Origin: Alphaproteobacteria bacterium
Lineage (GTDB): Bacteria; Pseudomonadota; Alphaproteobacteria; ATCC43930; CGMCC-115725
NCBI GenBank assembly: GCA_021325525.1
Contig: JAJPHB010000081.1
Span: forward strand, 1 to 64,000
Length of the DNA: 64,000 nucleotides
Direction: 5' to 3'
Shown: positions 16,739 through 25,725 of the stretch, in pieces
Layout of the letters: the number at the start of each line of letters is the position of its first letter
Numbering within the stretch: position 1 is the first letter of the stretch
The notes under the pieces: generated by a model
The model's database searches: none
What the model was told of the DNA's origin: nothing
What the model saw: only the letters and a program-made list of their open reading frames with translations
Program-made: the position numbers and the translations under genes

Positions 16739-18247
16739 ATGCGAGGGTACAGGACACTCATTTTGGCCGGCGCGATCGCGGCGTGGACCGGCGCCGCCGC
16801 AGCGGAGACGACGCTGCATATCGGGCTTGCCGAGGATCCCGACATTCTCGACCCGACGCTGGCGCGTACCTTCGTCGGCCGCATCGTCTTCGCCGGGTTC
16901 TGCGACAAGCTCTTCGACATCGCTCCGGATTTGAAGCTCGTGCCGCAGCTCGCGACCGAATACAAATGGTCGCCGGACAACAAGGCCCTGACCTTGACCC
17001 TGCGCCAAGGCGTCAAGTTCCAGGACGGCACGCCCTTCAATGCCGAGGCCGCGAAGTTCAGCCTCGATCGTCACCTCACCATGAAGGGCTCGAACCGCAA
17101 GAACGAGATCAGCGCCGTGGCGAAGGTCGAGGTCGTCGACGACCACACGATCAAGCTCGACTTGTCCGAGCCCTTCGCGCCGCTCATCGCCCAGCTCACC
17201 GACCGCGCCGGGATGATGGTGTCGCCCAAGGCGGCCAAGGAGCTCGGCGATAAATTCGGCACGCATCCCGTCTGCGCCGGCCCCTATAAATTCGCTGAGC
17301 GCGTCGCGCAGGACCACATCACGCTGGAGAGATTCGCCGATTATTGGGACAAGGCGAACGTCCATTTGGACAAGGTCGAATACCGGATCATTCCGGATTC
17401 GACCGTGCGCCTTGCCAATCTCCGCTCGGGCCAGCTCGATCTCATCGAGCGCGTTGCCGCGACCGACGTCGCCGGGATCAAGCAGGACAAGAGCCTCAAA
17501 CTCGCCTCGATCGTCAGCCTCGCCTATCAAGGGATCACGATCAACGTCAACAACGGGCCTCTGTCGAAGAATCCGCTCGGCCAGGACGCCCGCGTGCGTA
17601 AGGCGCTCGAACTCTCGATCGACCGCGACGCCATCAACCAGGTCGTCTTCAACGGCGAGTTCCTGCCGGGCAATCAATGGGTCTCGCCGGAGAATCCGTA
17701 TTACGCGAAATCGGTGCCGATCCCGAAGCGCGACATCGCCAAGGCGAAGGAGCTGCTCAAAGAGGCGGGGCAACCCAATCCCTCCTTCACCTTGATGCTG
17801 CCCGTCGGGCCGGAGAACGAGCAGGTCTCGCAGGTCATCCAGTCGATGGCGAAGGAAGCGGGCTTCGACATCAAGCTCCAGGCGACCGAGTTCGCGCGCT
17901 CTCTCGACCTCTCGGAGCAAGGCCAGATGCAGGCCTTCGACATCGGCTGGAGCGGCCGCACCGATCCCGACGGCAACATCTATGCCCTCATTTCCTGCAA
18001 GGGGACGCTGAATGACGGGCATTACTGCAACGAGACGGTCGACAAGGAGCTGAACCTCGCCCGGACGACGAGCGATCCCGCCGAGCGCCTCAAGCACTAC
18101 ACGGCCGTCGCCGAGCAGCTCGCGAAGGACGATCCCATCATCTATCTCTACCATCGCAAATGGATCTACGCCTTTTCTCCCAAGGTCACGGGCTTCGTCC
18201 CGGTGCCGGACGGCCTCATCCGGGTGAAGGGCGTGTCGTTCAAGTGA
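16739..18247 (+). CDS. Peptide ABC transporter substrate-binding protein (family 5)
   Basis: A 502-residue periplasmic receptor with a signal peptide (LILAGAIAAWTGAAAA, cleaved before ETT). Family-5 SBP features are GLAEDPDILDPTLARTF at the mature N-terminus, LTLTLRQGVKFQDGTPFNAEAAKFSLDR, and the late DIGWSGRTDPDGN segment. Such proteins bind di- and oligopeptides, glutathione or opines. The neighbouring gamma-glutamyltransferase and DUF1028 genes favour a gamma-glutamyl peptide. A GGGAGGA site precedes the ATG. Confidence 0.93.
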   Translation: MRGYRTLILAGAIAAWTGAAAAETTLHIGLAEDPDILDPTLARTFVGRIVFAGFCDKLFDIAPDLKLVPQLATEYKWSPDNKALTLTLRQGVKFQDGTPFNAEAAKFSLDRHLTMKGSNRKNEISAVAKVEVVDDHTIKLDLSEPFAPLIAQLTDRAGMMVSPKAAKELGDKFGTHPVCAGPYKFAERVAQDHITLERFADYWDKANVHLDKVEYRIIPDSTVRLANLRSGQLDLIERVAATDVAGIKQDKSLKLASIVSLAYQGITINVNNGPLSKNPLGQDARVRKALELSIDRDAINQVVFNGEFLPGNQWVSPENPYYAKSVPIPKRDIAKAKELLKEAGQPNPSFTLMLPVGPENEQVSQVIQSMAKEAGFDIKLQATEFARSLDLSEQGQMQAFDIGWSGRTDPDGNIYALISCKGTLNDGHYCNETVDKELNLARTTSDPAERLKHYTAVAEQLAKDDPIIYLYHRKWIYAFSPKVTGFVPVPDGLIRVKGVSFK

Positions 18248-18288
18248 TCTTGGCGTGGTTCTCATGAACGACTGCCGCCGGCGTTGCC

Positions 18289-18452
18289 TTCCTCTCCCCT
18301 TGTGGGAGAGGACGGGGCCCGCGGCGGAGCCGCGGGAGGGTGAGGGGGCTGAGGCCATACGCTCGGCCCTCCCGGCGACGAGAGCGGAAAAATCCCCCTC
18401 TCCCTCCCATTGCTTCGCAATGGGTCCGTCCCTCTCCCACAAGGGGAGAGCT
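18289..18452. repeat. Large palindromic repeat between binding protein and permease genes
   Basis: CTCTCCCCTTGTGGGAGAG (18292-18310) and CTCTCCCACAAGGGGAGAG (18432-18450) are reverse complements 120 bases apart, each also a hairpin by itself. The interior holds two shorter palindromes (CGCGGCGGAGCCGCG near 18320, and CCATTGCTTCGCAATGG near 18408). It sits inside the transporter operon and would separate the abundant binding-protein message from the permease message. Confidence 0.85.
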
Positions 18453-18479
18453 GGTCGGACCGAGTGGCGGAGATAGCCG

Positions 18480-19421
18480 ATGCTGGCCTATCTCCTCCGC
18501 CGCCTCGCGCTCATCGTGCCGACGCTGTTCTTCGTCTCCGTCATCATCTTCGGGCTGCAGCAGCTGCTGCCGGGCGATCCCGCCCTCGCCATGGCCGGCG
18601 AGGAGCGCGACCCGCAGGTCATCGCCTTCATCCGGCACAAATACCATCTCGATCAGCCCTTGCCGGTGCGCTACGGCCTCTGGGTCGCAGGCGTCCTCCA
18701 TGGCGATCTCGGCGAATCGATCCGCATCAACCGGCCTGTGCTCGACCTCATTCTCGAGAAGCTGCCGGTGACGGCGGAGCTCGCCGGGCTTGCGATGTGC
18801 TTTGCCCTCCTCATCGGCATTCCGGCGGGCGTGCTCTCGGCGGTCAAGAATGGGACGGTCTGGGATTACGGCGCCAATGTCTTCGCTCTCTGGGGGCTGT
18901 CGACGCCGAATTTCTGGCTGGGCTTCCTCATGATCCTCTTGTTCTCGGTGCAGCTCGGCCTGCTGCCCGCCTCGGGCTTCGTCAGTCCCTTCGAGGATCT
19001 GCGGCAGAATCTCGGCGCCATGATCATGCCGGCCTTCGTGCTCGGCAACGCCATCGCCGCCGTCATGATGCGCCATACGCGGAGCGCCATGCTCCAGGTG
19101 ATGAGCACCGACTACATCCGCACGGCGCGGGCGAAGGGCCTCGTCGAGCGCATCGTCGTGCTGAAGCACGGGCTGCGCAACGCGCTGGTGCCGGTCGTGA
19201 CCCTGGGCGCCCTCGAATTCGGCCAGCTCCTTTCCGGCGCCGTCCTCACCGAGCAGGTCTTCACCATACCGGGCTTCGGCAAGCTCATCGTCGATGCCGT
19301 CTTCAACCGCGACTATGCGGTGGTGCAGGGCGTCGTGCTCTTCACCGCGACCGCCTATATCGTGCTCAACCTCCTCGCCGACATCGCCTATTTCCTCGTC
19401 AACCCGCGTCTGCGCGCGTGA
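18480..19421 (+). CDS. Peptide ABC transporter permease (OppB/DppB)
   Basis: A 313-residue membrane protein with six predicted helices. The first helix is MLAYLLRRLALIVPTLFFVSVIIF, followed by the family's LLPGDPA motif. The cytoplasmic EAA-like loop reads YIRTARAKGLVERIVVLKHGLRNALVPV and contacts the ATPases. The C-terminal IPGFGKLIVDAVFNRDYAVVQG is typical of OppB-type subunits. It follows the substrate-binding protein after a repeat-filled gap and is followed eight bases later by its OppC partner. Confidence 0.95.
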   Translation: MLAYLLRRLALIVPTLFFVSVIIFGLQQLLPGDPALAMAGEERDPQVIAFIRHKYHLDQPLPVRYGLWVAGVLHGDLGESIRINRPVLDLILEKLPVTAELAGLAMCFALLIGIPAGVLSAVKNGTVWDYGANVFALWGLSTPNFWLGFLMILLFSVQLGLLPASGFVSPFEDLRQNLGAMIMPAFVLGNAIAAVMMRHTRSAMLQVMSTDYIRTARAKGLVERIVVLKHGLRNALVPVVTLGALEFGQLLSGAVLTEQVFTIPGFGKLIVDAVFNRDYAVVQGVVLFTATAYIVLNLLADIAYFLVNPRLRA

Positions 19422-19429
19422 GAAGCCCG

Positions 19430-20314
19430 ATGGCCGCCATCACCCTCGACCGCACGACCACCGAGCCCGCCGAAACGAAGCCGTGGCGGCGCGCCTTGGG
19501 CCGGCTCGTTAAGCGGCGCGGCGCCATGGTCGGGCTGTTCGTCGTCCTCTTCTTCATCGCCGTCGCCATCCTGGCGCCGCTCATCAGCCCCTATGACCCG
19601 GTCGCCACGAATTGGGGCCTCGTCCGCAAGCCGCCGAGCGCCGCCCATTGGTTCGGGACCGACGAGATCGGCCGTGACGTGCTGGCGCGCGTCAGCTGGG
19701 GGGCGCGCGCCTCGCTCCTCGCCGGCGTCGTCTCGGTCTGCATCTCGCTCGCCTGCGGCGTGCCGATCGGCCTTGTTTCGGGCTATGTCGGCGGCTTTCT
19801 CGACGGGCTCTTGATGCGCATCACCGATGCCATGCTGGCCTGCCCCTTCCTCATCCTCGCCATCGCGCTTGCCGCCTTTCTCGGACCAAATCTGACGAAT
19901 GCGATGATCGCCATCGGCATCTCGGCCATGCCGGCCTTCATCCGCCTGACGCGGGCGCAGGTGCTGAATGCCAAGGTCGAGGACTATGTCGAGGCGGCGC
20001 GCGCCGTCGGCAATCCGCATCTGCGGATCGTCCTGCGCCATATTCTGCCGAACATCGTGGCGCCCATCATGGTGCAGGCGACGCTCGCCATCGCCGCCGC
20101 CATCATCGCCGAGGCGAGCCTGTCCTTCCTCGGCCTCGGCCAGCAGCCGCCGGCGCCCTCCTGGGGCAGCATGCTGAACACCGCCAAGAACTTCTTGAGT
20201 CAGGCGCCGTGGATGGCGGTGTGGCCGGGCCTCGCGATTTTCTGCGTCGTCCTCGCCTTCAACCTGCTGGGCGACGGGCTGCGCGACGCGCTCGACCCGC
20301 GCCATCGCGCCTGA
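19430..20314 (+). CDS. Peptide ABC transporter permease (OppC/DppC)
   Basis: A 294-residue permease. The OppC N-terminal domain (LVKRRGAMVGLFVVLFFIAVAILAPLISPYDP, written here as the family signature) is followed by HWFGTDEIGRDVLARVSWGAR and the ATPase-contact loop YVEAARAVGNPHLRIVLRHILPN. The end, LSFLGLGQQPPAPSWGSML, is diagnostic. The start is the ATG at 19430, eight bases after the OppB stop. It closes the five-gene importer, and no terminator hairpin is obvious before the convergent FlhF-like gene. Confidence 0.95.
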   Translation: MAAITLDRTTTEPAETKPWRRALGRLVKRRGAMVGLFVVLFFIAVAILAPLISPYDPVATNWGLVRKPPSAAHWFGTDEIGRDVLARVSWGARASLLAGVVSVCISLACGVPIGLVSGYVGGFLDGLLMRITDAMLACPFLILAIALAAFLGPNLTNAMIAIGISAMPAFIRLTRAQVLNAKVEDYVEAARAVGNPHLRIVLRHILPNIVAPIMVQATLAIAAAIIAEASLSFLGLGQQPPAPSWGSMLNTAKNFLSQAPWMAVWPGLAIFCVVLAFNLLGDGLRDALDPRHRA

Positions 20315-20323
20315 GAGACGATC

Positions 20324-21211
20324 TCAGCCGATCTGCCAACGCCGCGCGTCGAGCGCCGCCGATAAGAGGCGCCGCGCCAGGACGGTCGGGGTGAGCGGGC
20401 GCAAACCGAAGGCGAAATGCGGCGTCACGCTGGCGCCGGCAATGTCGCAGCCGCCGGCCTCGACCGCGGCGAGGAGCCCGCCGAGGCGGCGCACGGTGTC
20501 GAGCCGCGTCGCGACGAGGCGGCGGATCGGCAGCGCGCGGAAGGCCTTGGCGAGAGCGTCCCCCTGCTGCGGGCCGAGATCGGCCGGCAGCACGAGGATC
20601 GGCTCGGCGCGCGCGGCCGCGAGGAGGCGCTTGAGGTCCGCCAGCGCTTGCCCGTCGAAGGGGTTGATGCCGCCCGTATCGAGGATGATGCGGTGGCTGC
20701 GGCCGCGCAGCGAGCGCGCCAGCGCCTCGGCCGTCTCGGCGGATTCGACGCCGATGCCCAGCACCTCCGCATATTCGGCAAGCTGCGCCGGCGCGCCCGC
20801 ACGCGCTCCATCGGCGTTGAGGAGGATCGGGCGGCCCCGCCGTGCCCGCGCCGCGAGCTTCGCCGCGAGCGTCGTCTTGCCGGCGCCGGGCGGTCCGACG
20901 AGCGCGACCGAGCCGCCGCCCCATAACCCGGCAAAGGCGGCGAAGGAGAGGCAGGCCGCGAGCCCGCCCGCCAAATCGGCGACCGGGTTGCCGACGGGAC
21001 GGTCCTGCGCCTCGCTGATGGCGACGACGATCCGCTCCGCGAGGGCGGGCGGCACCTGATGCAGCGCCAAGACATCGGTGATGAGGGCCTCGGGCTCGTC
21101 GCGCCAATCCGGCGGACCGAAGCCGTTTGCCGGCTCATCGTCCCTGTCGAGGACGAGGTAGCCAGTCTCCGGCGCCAAGTCAGGATGATGTGACCGCGGA
21201 GTTCCGCTCAC
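20324..21211 (-). CDS. FlhF-like SRP-family GTPase
   Basis: A 295-residue P-loop GTPase. The NG-domain elements are a four-helix N part (about residues 40-100), P-loop GPPGAGKTT (106-114), a DTGG element within RIILDTGGINPFDG (G3-like), and VATRLDTVRRLGG carrying the TRLD base-recognition motif (TKxD-type G4). The closing segment GASVTPHFAFGLRPLTP resembles the SRP54/FlhF C-terminal portion. FlhF places flagella at the pole. No flagellar gene is nearby, so its function here is open. It converges with the peptide transporter operon and lies upstream of the hemerythrin gene's 3' end. Confidence 0.75.
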   Translation of the reverse strand: MSGTPRSHHPDLAPETGYLVLDRDDEPANGFGPPDWRDEPEALITDVLALHQVPPALAERIVVAISEAQDRPVGNPVADLAGGLAACLSFAAFAGLWGGGSVALVGPPGAGKTTLAAKLAARARRGRPILLNADGARAGAPAQLAEYAEVLGIGVESAETAEALARSLRGRSHRIILDTGGINPFDGQALADLKRLLAAARAEPILVLPADLGPQQGDALAKAFRALPIRRLVATRLDTVRRLGGLLAAVEAGGCDIAGASVTPHFAFGLRPLTPTVLARRLLSAALDARRWQIG

Positions 21212-21283
21212 TGTCGCCTCCCGCGCGGGAGGCTCATCGAAAAAGCTTAAATTTCCGTGGCTCGCGCCTTTTTTCTCAGAGGG

Positions 21284-21721
21284 TCAGGAGACGAGGCGTT
21301 CCTTCTGCGCCTGCATCTCGGCCCCGATCTTCTCGGCCTGCTCGTCGGTGAGGAGCTCGCGCGCGCGGGCGAAGATCTCGTTCTCTTCCTCTCCGACATG
21401 GTGCTCGACCTCTTCGCGCAGCTCGGCGAGCTGGGCCATGAAGGTCTCGCTGTCGCTCTCGATCTCGTCCATCTCCTGCAGCAGCTCGTCGATGTCGACA
21501 TGCTCCTCGAGCGCTTCCTCGATGCGGTCGCTGATCTCGGGCAGGGTGCTGAGCGCCGCGTAGAAGGTGGCTTCCTCGGCTTCCTTGTGCATGCTCAGCT
21601 CGCGCTTCAAACTGTCGTAGAGGCGGGCCTTCGCCTCGCCTGTGGCCTCTTCCGATTCGAGCTTCCGGAACAACTCCTTGACGCGCTGGTGGTCCTGTCT
21701 GATGAGGGCATAGATGTCCAC
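21284..21721 (-). CDS. Hemerythrin-domain protein
   Basis: A 145-residue four-helix-bundle protein. Iron-ligand positions are visible in order: IRQDHQRVKELF, SMHKEAEEATFY, EEHVDIDELL and VEHHVGEEENEIF. This matches the HHE type that binds a diiron centre and senses or buffers oxygen or nitric oxide. The start is GTG at 21719-21721, backed by AGGAAGGAG seven bases upstream; reading further upstream gives arginine-rich sequence antisense to the next gene. It is highly acidic. It is transcribed in the same direction as deoB, 79 bases downstream of that gene's stop. Confidence 0.88.
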   Translation of the reverse strand: MDIYALIRQDHQRVKELFRKLESEEATGEAKARLYDSLKRELSMHKEAEEATFYAALSTLPEISDRIEEALEEHVDIDELLQEMDEIESDSETFMAQLAELREEVEHHVGEEENEIFARARELLTDEQAEKIGAEMQAQKERLVS

Positions 21722-21800
21722 GGCGCGGCTCCTTCCTGGGGCTCCGAACTCTGACTGAACGCAGTGCCCGCGAGGCGGTTCCCTGCGATCGCGGCATGGT

Positions 21801-22997
21801 TCAGAGAAAGGCGGCGCCGTGGGCGAGAGGCGCAAGGCCGAGATGGCGCGCCAGCGTCTGGCCGATATCGGCGAAGCTCTCACGCCGGCCGAGCGCGCGC
21901 GGCGCGATGCCGGGACCGAAAGCGAGGACCGGCACGTGCTCGCGCGTGTGATCGGTGCCGTGCCAGGCCGGATCGCAGCCGTGATCGGCCGAGATCACCG
22001 CGAGATCGCTTTGGTGCAGCGCGGCGGCGAATTGCGGGAGCCGCCGATCGAAGGCTTCGAGCGCGGCGGCATAGCCGGCAATGTCGCGGCGATGGCCGTA
22101 GAGCGTGTCGAAATCATTGAAATTGGCGAGGATGAGCGCGTCTCCGGGCGCCTCGCGGGCGAGATCGAGGAGGCGGTCGAACGTCGCCGAATTGTCGGAA
22201 GCGGCGCAGGCGGCGGTGACGCCGCGCCCGGCGAAGATGTCGGGAATTTTGCCGATGCCGTAGACGGCGCCACCCGCCGCCGCGACTTGGTCGAGGAGCG
22301 TCGGCCCGTGCGGCGGCACGGCGTAGTCGCGGCGGTTCGGCGTGCGCCGGAAAGCGCCGGGGCGGCCGATGAAAGGCCGGGCGATCACCCGGCCGATATT
22401 GTAGGGATCGGCGAGCTCGCGCGCGAGGCGGCAGAGCGCGTAGAGGCGGTCGAGGCCGAAGGCGGTCTCGTGCGCCGCGATCTGCAGGACGCTGTCGGCG
22501 GAGGTGTAGAGCATGGGCTTGCCGGTCTCGAGATGCTCCGCCCCGAGCTCCTCGATGATCTGCGTGCCCGAGGCGCGGCGGTCGCCGAGGATGCCGGGCA
22601 GGCCGCCGCGCTCGATGAGCGCCCGCGTCAGCGCCTCGGGAAAGCTCGGCGGGCCGGGCGGAAAATAGGCCCAGTCGAAGGTGACGGGGAGCCCGGCCAT
22701 TTCCCAATGGCCGCTCGGCGTGTCCTTGCCGCGGCTCCGCTCGACCGCGTAGCCCCAAGCGGCGGAGATCGGCGGCGCCGCGGCGAAACCCGCGGGCCAG
22801 CGCCCGGTGCTGGCCTCTGCGGCGGCGCCAAGGCCCAAGCTTTCGAGAGCCGGCAGGCGCAGCGGGCCGCGCCCGGCGGCGGCGCAGAATTCGGCGATAT
22901 GGCCCAACGTGTCGGCGCCGGCATCGCCATAGGCCGCGGCATCCTCGGCGCCGCCGATCCCGAAGGAGTCCATGACCAGAAGAAAAGCGCGCGCCAT
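21801..22997 (-). CDS. deoB: Phosphopentomutase
   Basis: A 398-residue alkaline-phosphatase-superfamily enzyme that interconverts (deoxy)ribose 1-phosphate and 5-phosphate in nucleoside salvage. The N-terminal metal site [17 protein letters not shown], the [10 protein letters not shown] segment, DKTSGHWEM-like [14 protein letters not shown] (catalytic Thr region), [14 protein letters not shown] and the C-terminal [26 protein letters not shown] metal-ligand run are all complete. Length is typical. The gene is isolated from other nucleoside-salvage genes here. Confidence 0.96.
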   Translation of the reverse strand: MARAFLLVMDSFGIGGAEDAAAYGDAGADTLGHIAEFCAAAGRGPLRLPALESLGLGAAAEASTGRWPAGFAAAPPISAAWGYAVERSRGKDTPSGHWEMAGLPVTFDWAYFPPGPPSFPEALTRALIERGGLPGILGDRRASGTQIIEELGAEHLETGKPMLYTSADSVLQIAAHETAFGLDRLYALCRLARELADPYNIGRVIARPFIGRPGAFRRTPNRRDYAVPPHGPTLLDQVAAAGGAVYGIGKIPDIFAGRGVTAACAASDNSATFDRLLDLAREAPGDALILANFNDFDTLYGHRRDIAGYAAALEAFDRRLPQFAAALHQSDLAVISADHGCDPAWHGTDHTREHVPVLAFGPGIAPRALGRRESFADIGQTLARHLGLAPLAHGAAFL

Positions 22998-23208
22998 CTC
23001 GCCTCCGCTGCCGCCCGATCATGCGGCAAACAGCGCGCGCCTGCCTAGTCTCGCCGGCGAACGCGGCAGCCCGCGCGGCAGCGCCGCGCTCTGCGGCAGC
23101 ACAAGTAAATCCGGAAGCTCCGACTTCGGGATTATTCTGGTGACCGCGTGTTTTCCTTGCAGGACGGCGCCGCGCCAGGGCGACGCCGCCGCAGGAAGGA
23201 CCAACGTC

Positions 23209-23664
23209 ATGGCCGAGCACGAGAAATCCGCGCCGTCTCACGACGAACTTTTGCGCATGGTGACCGACATCGTCTCCAGCTATGTGCGGCACACGAAGGT
23301 GTCCTCGCAGCAACTTCCCGAGATCATCACCTCGGTCTACGAAAGCCTCGATCAGCCGGGCCGCGCCGCCGCCGAGCGGCAGGAGCCGGCCGTGCCGATC
23401 CGCAAATCCGTCACCCCCGACTATTTGATCTGCCTCGAAGACGGCAAGCAGCTGAAGATGCTGAAGCGGTATTTGATGACGAATTACGGAATGACGCCAC
23501 AGCAATACCGCGAGAAATGGGGCTTGCCGAAGGATTACCCGATGGTCGCGCCGAACTATGCGAAGCACCGCTCTTCGCTCGCGAAGGAAAGCGGGCTCGG
23601 GCGGCGCTTTCAATCGCCCGGGGCGGGGCGGCGCGGCGGGCGCGCCGCGCGCTCGGCCGGCTGA
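23209..23664 (+). CDS. mucR: MucR/Ros family regulator with degenerate zinc finger
   Basis: A 151-residue homologue of MucR/Ros, global repressors of exopolysaccharide, motility and symbiosis or virulence genes in Hyphomicrobiales. The diagnostic segments IVSSYVRHTKVSSQQLPEII, PDYLICLEDGKQLKMLKR and TPQQYREKWGLPKDYPMVAPNYA are intact. In the canonical finger a cysteine (C75 here) and two histidines bind zinc (HLRTH). Here those histidines are Y88 and N92 (YLMTN), so the zinc site is lost although the flanking core is conserved. The C-terminus is Arg/Gly-rich. The 211-base region upstream is gene-free and presumably carries its promoter. Confidence 0.88.
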   Translation: MAEHEKSAPSHDELLRMVTDIVSSYVRHTKVSSQQLPEIITSVYESLDQPGRAAAERQEPAVPIRKSVTPDYLICLEDGKQLKMLKRYLMTNYGMTPQQYREKWGLPKDYPMVAPNYAKHRSSLAKESGLGRRFQSPGAGRRGGRAARSAG

Positions 23665-23666
23665 GC

Positions 23667-24680
23667 TCAGCCTGCCAGCAACTCGGCCACGGCGGCTTTG
23701 AGGAAGGCGAAATCCTCCGGGTTCTGGGCCGGATTGCCCGCCCGGTGGCCCCAGATCGACGGGATCGGGCGCAGCTCGGCATTCGGCATCAGCGCCACCT
23801 CGCGGCGATTGTCCTCGACGCGGAAATAGAGATCGGTCTCGGACGGCATGACGAGCGCGCGGGCGCGGATGGCGCCGAGCGCCTTCTTGAGGTCGCCGCG
23901 ATAGAGCTCGTTGGCGCTGATATCGGCATGCTGCCAGGTCCACAGCATGGCGAGAAGGTCGTTGGCGTCGCGCCGGCCGAAGCTGCCCTCCCAATTGGCG
24001 ATGAGGAAGTCCTCGAGCGAGGAATAGCCGATCTTGCGCCACAGCTCCTCGCGGTAGAAATCCTGCGACAGGCCCCAGCCGGCATAAACGCGCCCCATGG
24101 CGCGCAGGCCGCGCACCGGCTTCGTCGCGAACCACCCGTCCTGCCAGGCGGGATCGGCGGTGAGCGCCGCCTTGACGCCTTCGAGGAAGACGAAATTGTG
24201 CGGCGAGGTCTTGGCCGAGCCGCAGACCGGGGCGATGCGCTCCACCATCTCGGGGAAGAGCGCGCCCCAATGGAAGGCCTGCTGCGCTCCCATCGAGAAG
24301 CCGTAGACGAGCGCCACCTTGGTGATGCCGAAGACCTCGCGCAAGAGCCGCTGCTGGATGCGGACATTGTCGGTGACGGTGAAATGCGGATAGCGGCCGC
24401 GGTCGAACGGGGCCGGCGTGTTGCTGGGCGAGGAGGAGAGGCCGTTGCCGAACTTGTTCGGGATGATGATGAAGTATTTGCGCGGATCGAGGATCTTGTC
24501 GGGCCCGATCAGCCACTCCGTGTCGTAATGCTGCGCCCCGTAGGAGGTGGGATAGACGATGACGTTCGACTTGTCGGCAGCGAGCTCGCCATAGGTCTTG
24601 TAGGCGAGCCGCGCGCCGCGGTAGGTGAGCCCCGATTGCAGCACGACATCGCCCGCCTCGAAAATCTGGTAGTCGGTCAT
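23667..24680 (-). CDS. Alpha/beta hydrolase, homoserine O-acetyltransferase (MetX)-like
   Basis: A 337-residue protein of the MetX superfamily. The strand-nucleophile-helix elbow is [14 protein letters not shown], with Ser129 as nucleophile. An acidic residue in MPSETDLYF and a histidine in IWGHRAGNP complete a catalytic triad. [23 protein letters not shown] and the [13 protein letters not shown] loop are typical of the family's hydrolase-like members, so acyl transfer to homoserine is not certain. No other methionine-pathway gene is adjacent. It converges with mucR, the two stops being two bases apart. Confidence 0.85.
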   Translation of the reverse strand: MTDYQIFEAGDVVLQSGLTYRGARLAYKTYGELAADKSNVIVYPTSYGAQHYDTEWLIGPDKILDPRKYFIIIPNKFGNGLSSSPSNTPAPFDRGRYPHFTVTDNVRIQQRLLREVFGITKVALVYGFSMGAQQAFHWGALFPEMVERIAPVCGSAKTSPHNFVFLEGVKAALTADPAWQDGWFATKPVRGLRAMGRVYAGWGLSQDFYREELWRKIGYSSLEDFLIANWEGSFGRRDANDLLAMLWTWQHADISANELYRGDLKKALGAIRARALVMPSETDLYFRVEDNRREVALMPNAELRPIPSIWGHRAGNPAQNPEDFAFLKAAVAELLAG

Positions 24681-24747
24681 GATCGCGATTTCCTGGACGG
24701 CAGAGCGACTTTTGACGGCTGCACTATCGCACGCGGAGTCCTGATCG

Positions 24748-25023
24748 TCAGTTCATAAAGCCGAGCGATCGGATCGACGCGATCACTCGATGAAGCTGAG
24801 CCTCATCGCCGCGTAAACCCATATGCTCGGTCTCCGCCCAGCGCAGGTAACGGAGCAGATCGTCATCGGAGGCGGCTTCTCGGAGCATCGCGGTGAGTTT
24901 TCCCACATAAGTGTCGTACTCGTCAGTAACATCCTGTGCGATCCCGAGCGGATCCCACTCGGAATTCAGGATATCGCGAATCTGACGACGCCATCGCCGC
25001 GACGCCTCCTTATCGATCGCCAT
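24748..25023 (-). CDS. Hypothetical protein (91 aa, DUF1871-like)
   Basis: A small soluble acidic protein. It begins [19 protein letters not shown], then has a [19 protein letters not shown] segment, the WDPIGV...DEYDxY pattern I associate with a family of small proteins of unknown function, some encoded beside toxins as immunity proteins. No toxin gene is visible here. It is transcribed toward the hydrolase gene but separated from it by 67 bases. GC content is lower than in its neighbours. Confidence 0.6.
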   Translation of the reverse strand: MAIDKEASRRWRRQIRDILNSEWDPLGIAQDVTDEYDTYVGKLTAMLREAASDDDLLRYLRWAETEHMGLRGDEAQLHRVIASIRSLGFMN

Positions 25024-25095
25024 TTCCCATCATCCAGCTTCGGATCGGCGCCTCTCTACTCGCATTTCGAGCATCGTCTGGGATTTTGCCAGCAA

Positions 25096-25133
25096 CGTCA
25101 TCGCGAGGAGCGGAGCGACGTGGCGATCAGATC
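25096..25133. repeat. Short repeat (CGTCATCGCGAGGAGCGGAG type)
   Basis: A single-arm copy of the widespread 'GTCATTGCGAGGAGCGAAGCGAC' repeat of alphaproteobacteria. A two-armed copy occurs at 37243-37325. Confidence 0.6.
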
Positions 25134-25245
25134 TTACCGCGTTCAGCCGTTTGCATTTTGCAGAGAAGGGGCGAAATGGGCAATCTAGCCGAGATAAACT
25201 CGGACGTGTACTCTACCGCGGAGGAAGAGGCCAGGAGCTCTGAAT

Positions 25246-25542
25246 ATGCTCGTGCCATTGGCAGGTCTGGCGATCTTCTTCGCGGGCTTCCTCATCATCA
25301 TGGCGATCGACGCCTATCGCTTCCGCGAGATTGGGCGTTTGTGGCGTCTGGCACGTCTGGCCGCGCTAGCCACAGGGTTAAGCGGCGTCGCCGTCTGGCT
25401 TGCCGCCACCCGTCCAGATCGGCCGCCAACTTGGCAGAGCAACGGTTTCTCTGCTCCGGGCTGGCGGTGCGAGCCGGTACCCTATGCGAAAGTTTGCTTT
25501 CGGGAGCCGACAAGCAAGCTCAACGAGACCGTCGCCTCCTAG
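25246..25542 (+). CDS. Hypothetical membrane protein (98 aa)
   Basis: A small protein with an N-terminal hydrophobic helix (MLVPLAGLAIFFAGFLIIMA), a basic loop (RFREIGRLWRLARL) and a second helix (AALATGLSGVAVWLAA). A roughly 45-residue tail with two cysteines (WRCEPVPYAKVCF) could form a disulfide if periplasmic. An AGGAGC site lies six bases before the ATG. No family is recognised. It stands alone between the DUF1871-like gene and a repeat cluster. Confidence 0.5.
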   Translation: MLVPLAGLAIFFAGFLIIMAIDAYRFREIGRLWRLARLAALATGLSGVAVWLAATRPDRPPTWQSNGFSAPGWRCEPVPYAKVCFREPTSKLNETVAS

Positions 25543-25557
25543 TCGAACGAGGCGAAT

Positions 25558-25702
25558 AACCCTCTCCCGCTTGCGGGAGAGGGCAGGGTGAGGGCGAGCT
25601 CGTTGTGTTCCAATAGCTTCAGTCCGTTGCGGCACCCCTCACCCTTCCCTCTCCCCGGAGGGGAGAGGGTCTTGAGAAGGACTCGCAAGCGGGAGAGGGA
25701 GG
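25558..25702. repeat. Cluster of CTCTCCCGC-type palindromes
   Basis: Contains CCCTCTCCCGC-TT-GCGGGAGAGGG with a GGTGAGGG tail (25560-25592), CTCTCCCC-GGA-GGGGAGAG in the middle (25650-25668) and a GCAAGCGGGAGAGGGA half at the right. It fills the gap between two converging genes. Confidence 0.85.
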
Positions 25703-25725
25703 TGTTAGCCGGAATTGGCGCGCGG

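Noticed and set aside
18289-18452. An insertion-sequence remnant, because of the inverted arms 120 bases apart.
   Set aside because: There is no transposase fragment and no flanking direct repeat, and the arms match the local palindrome family, so it is treated as a repeat.
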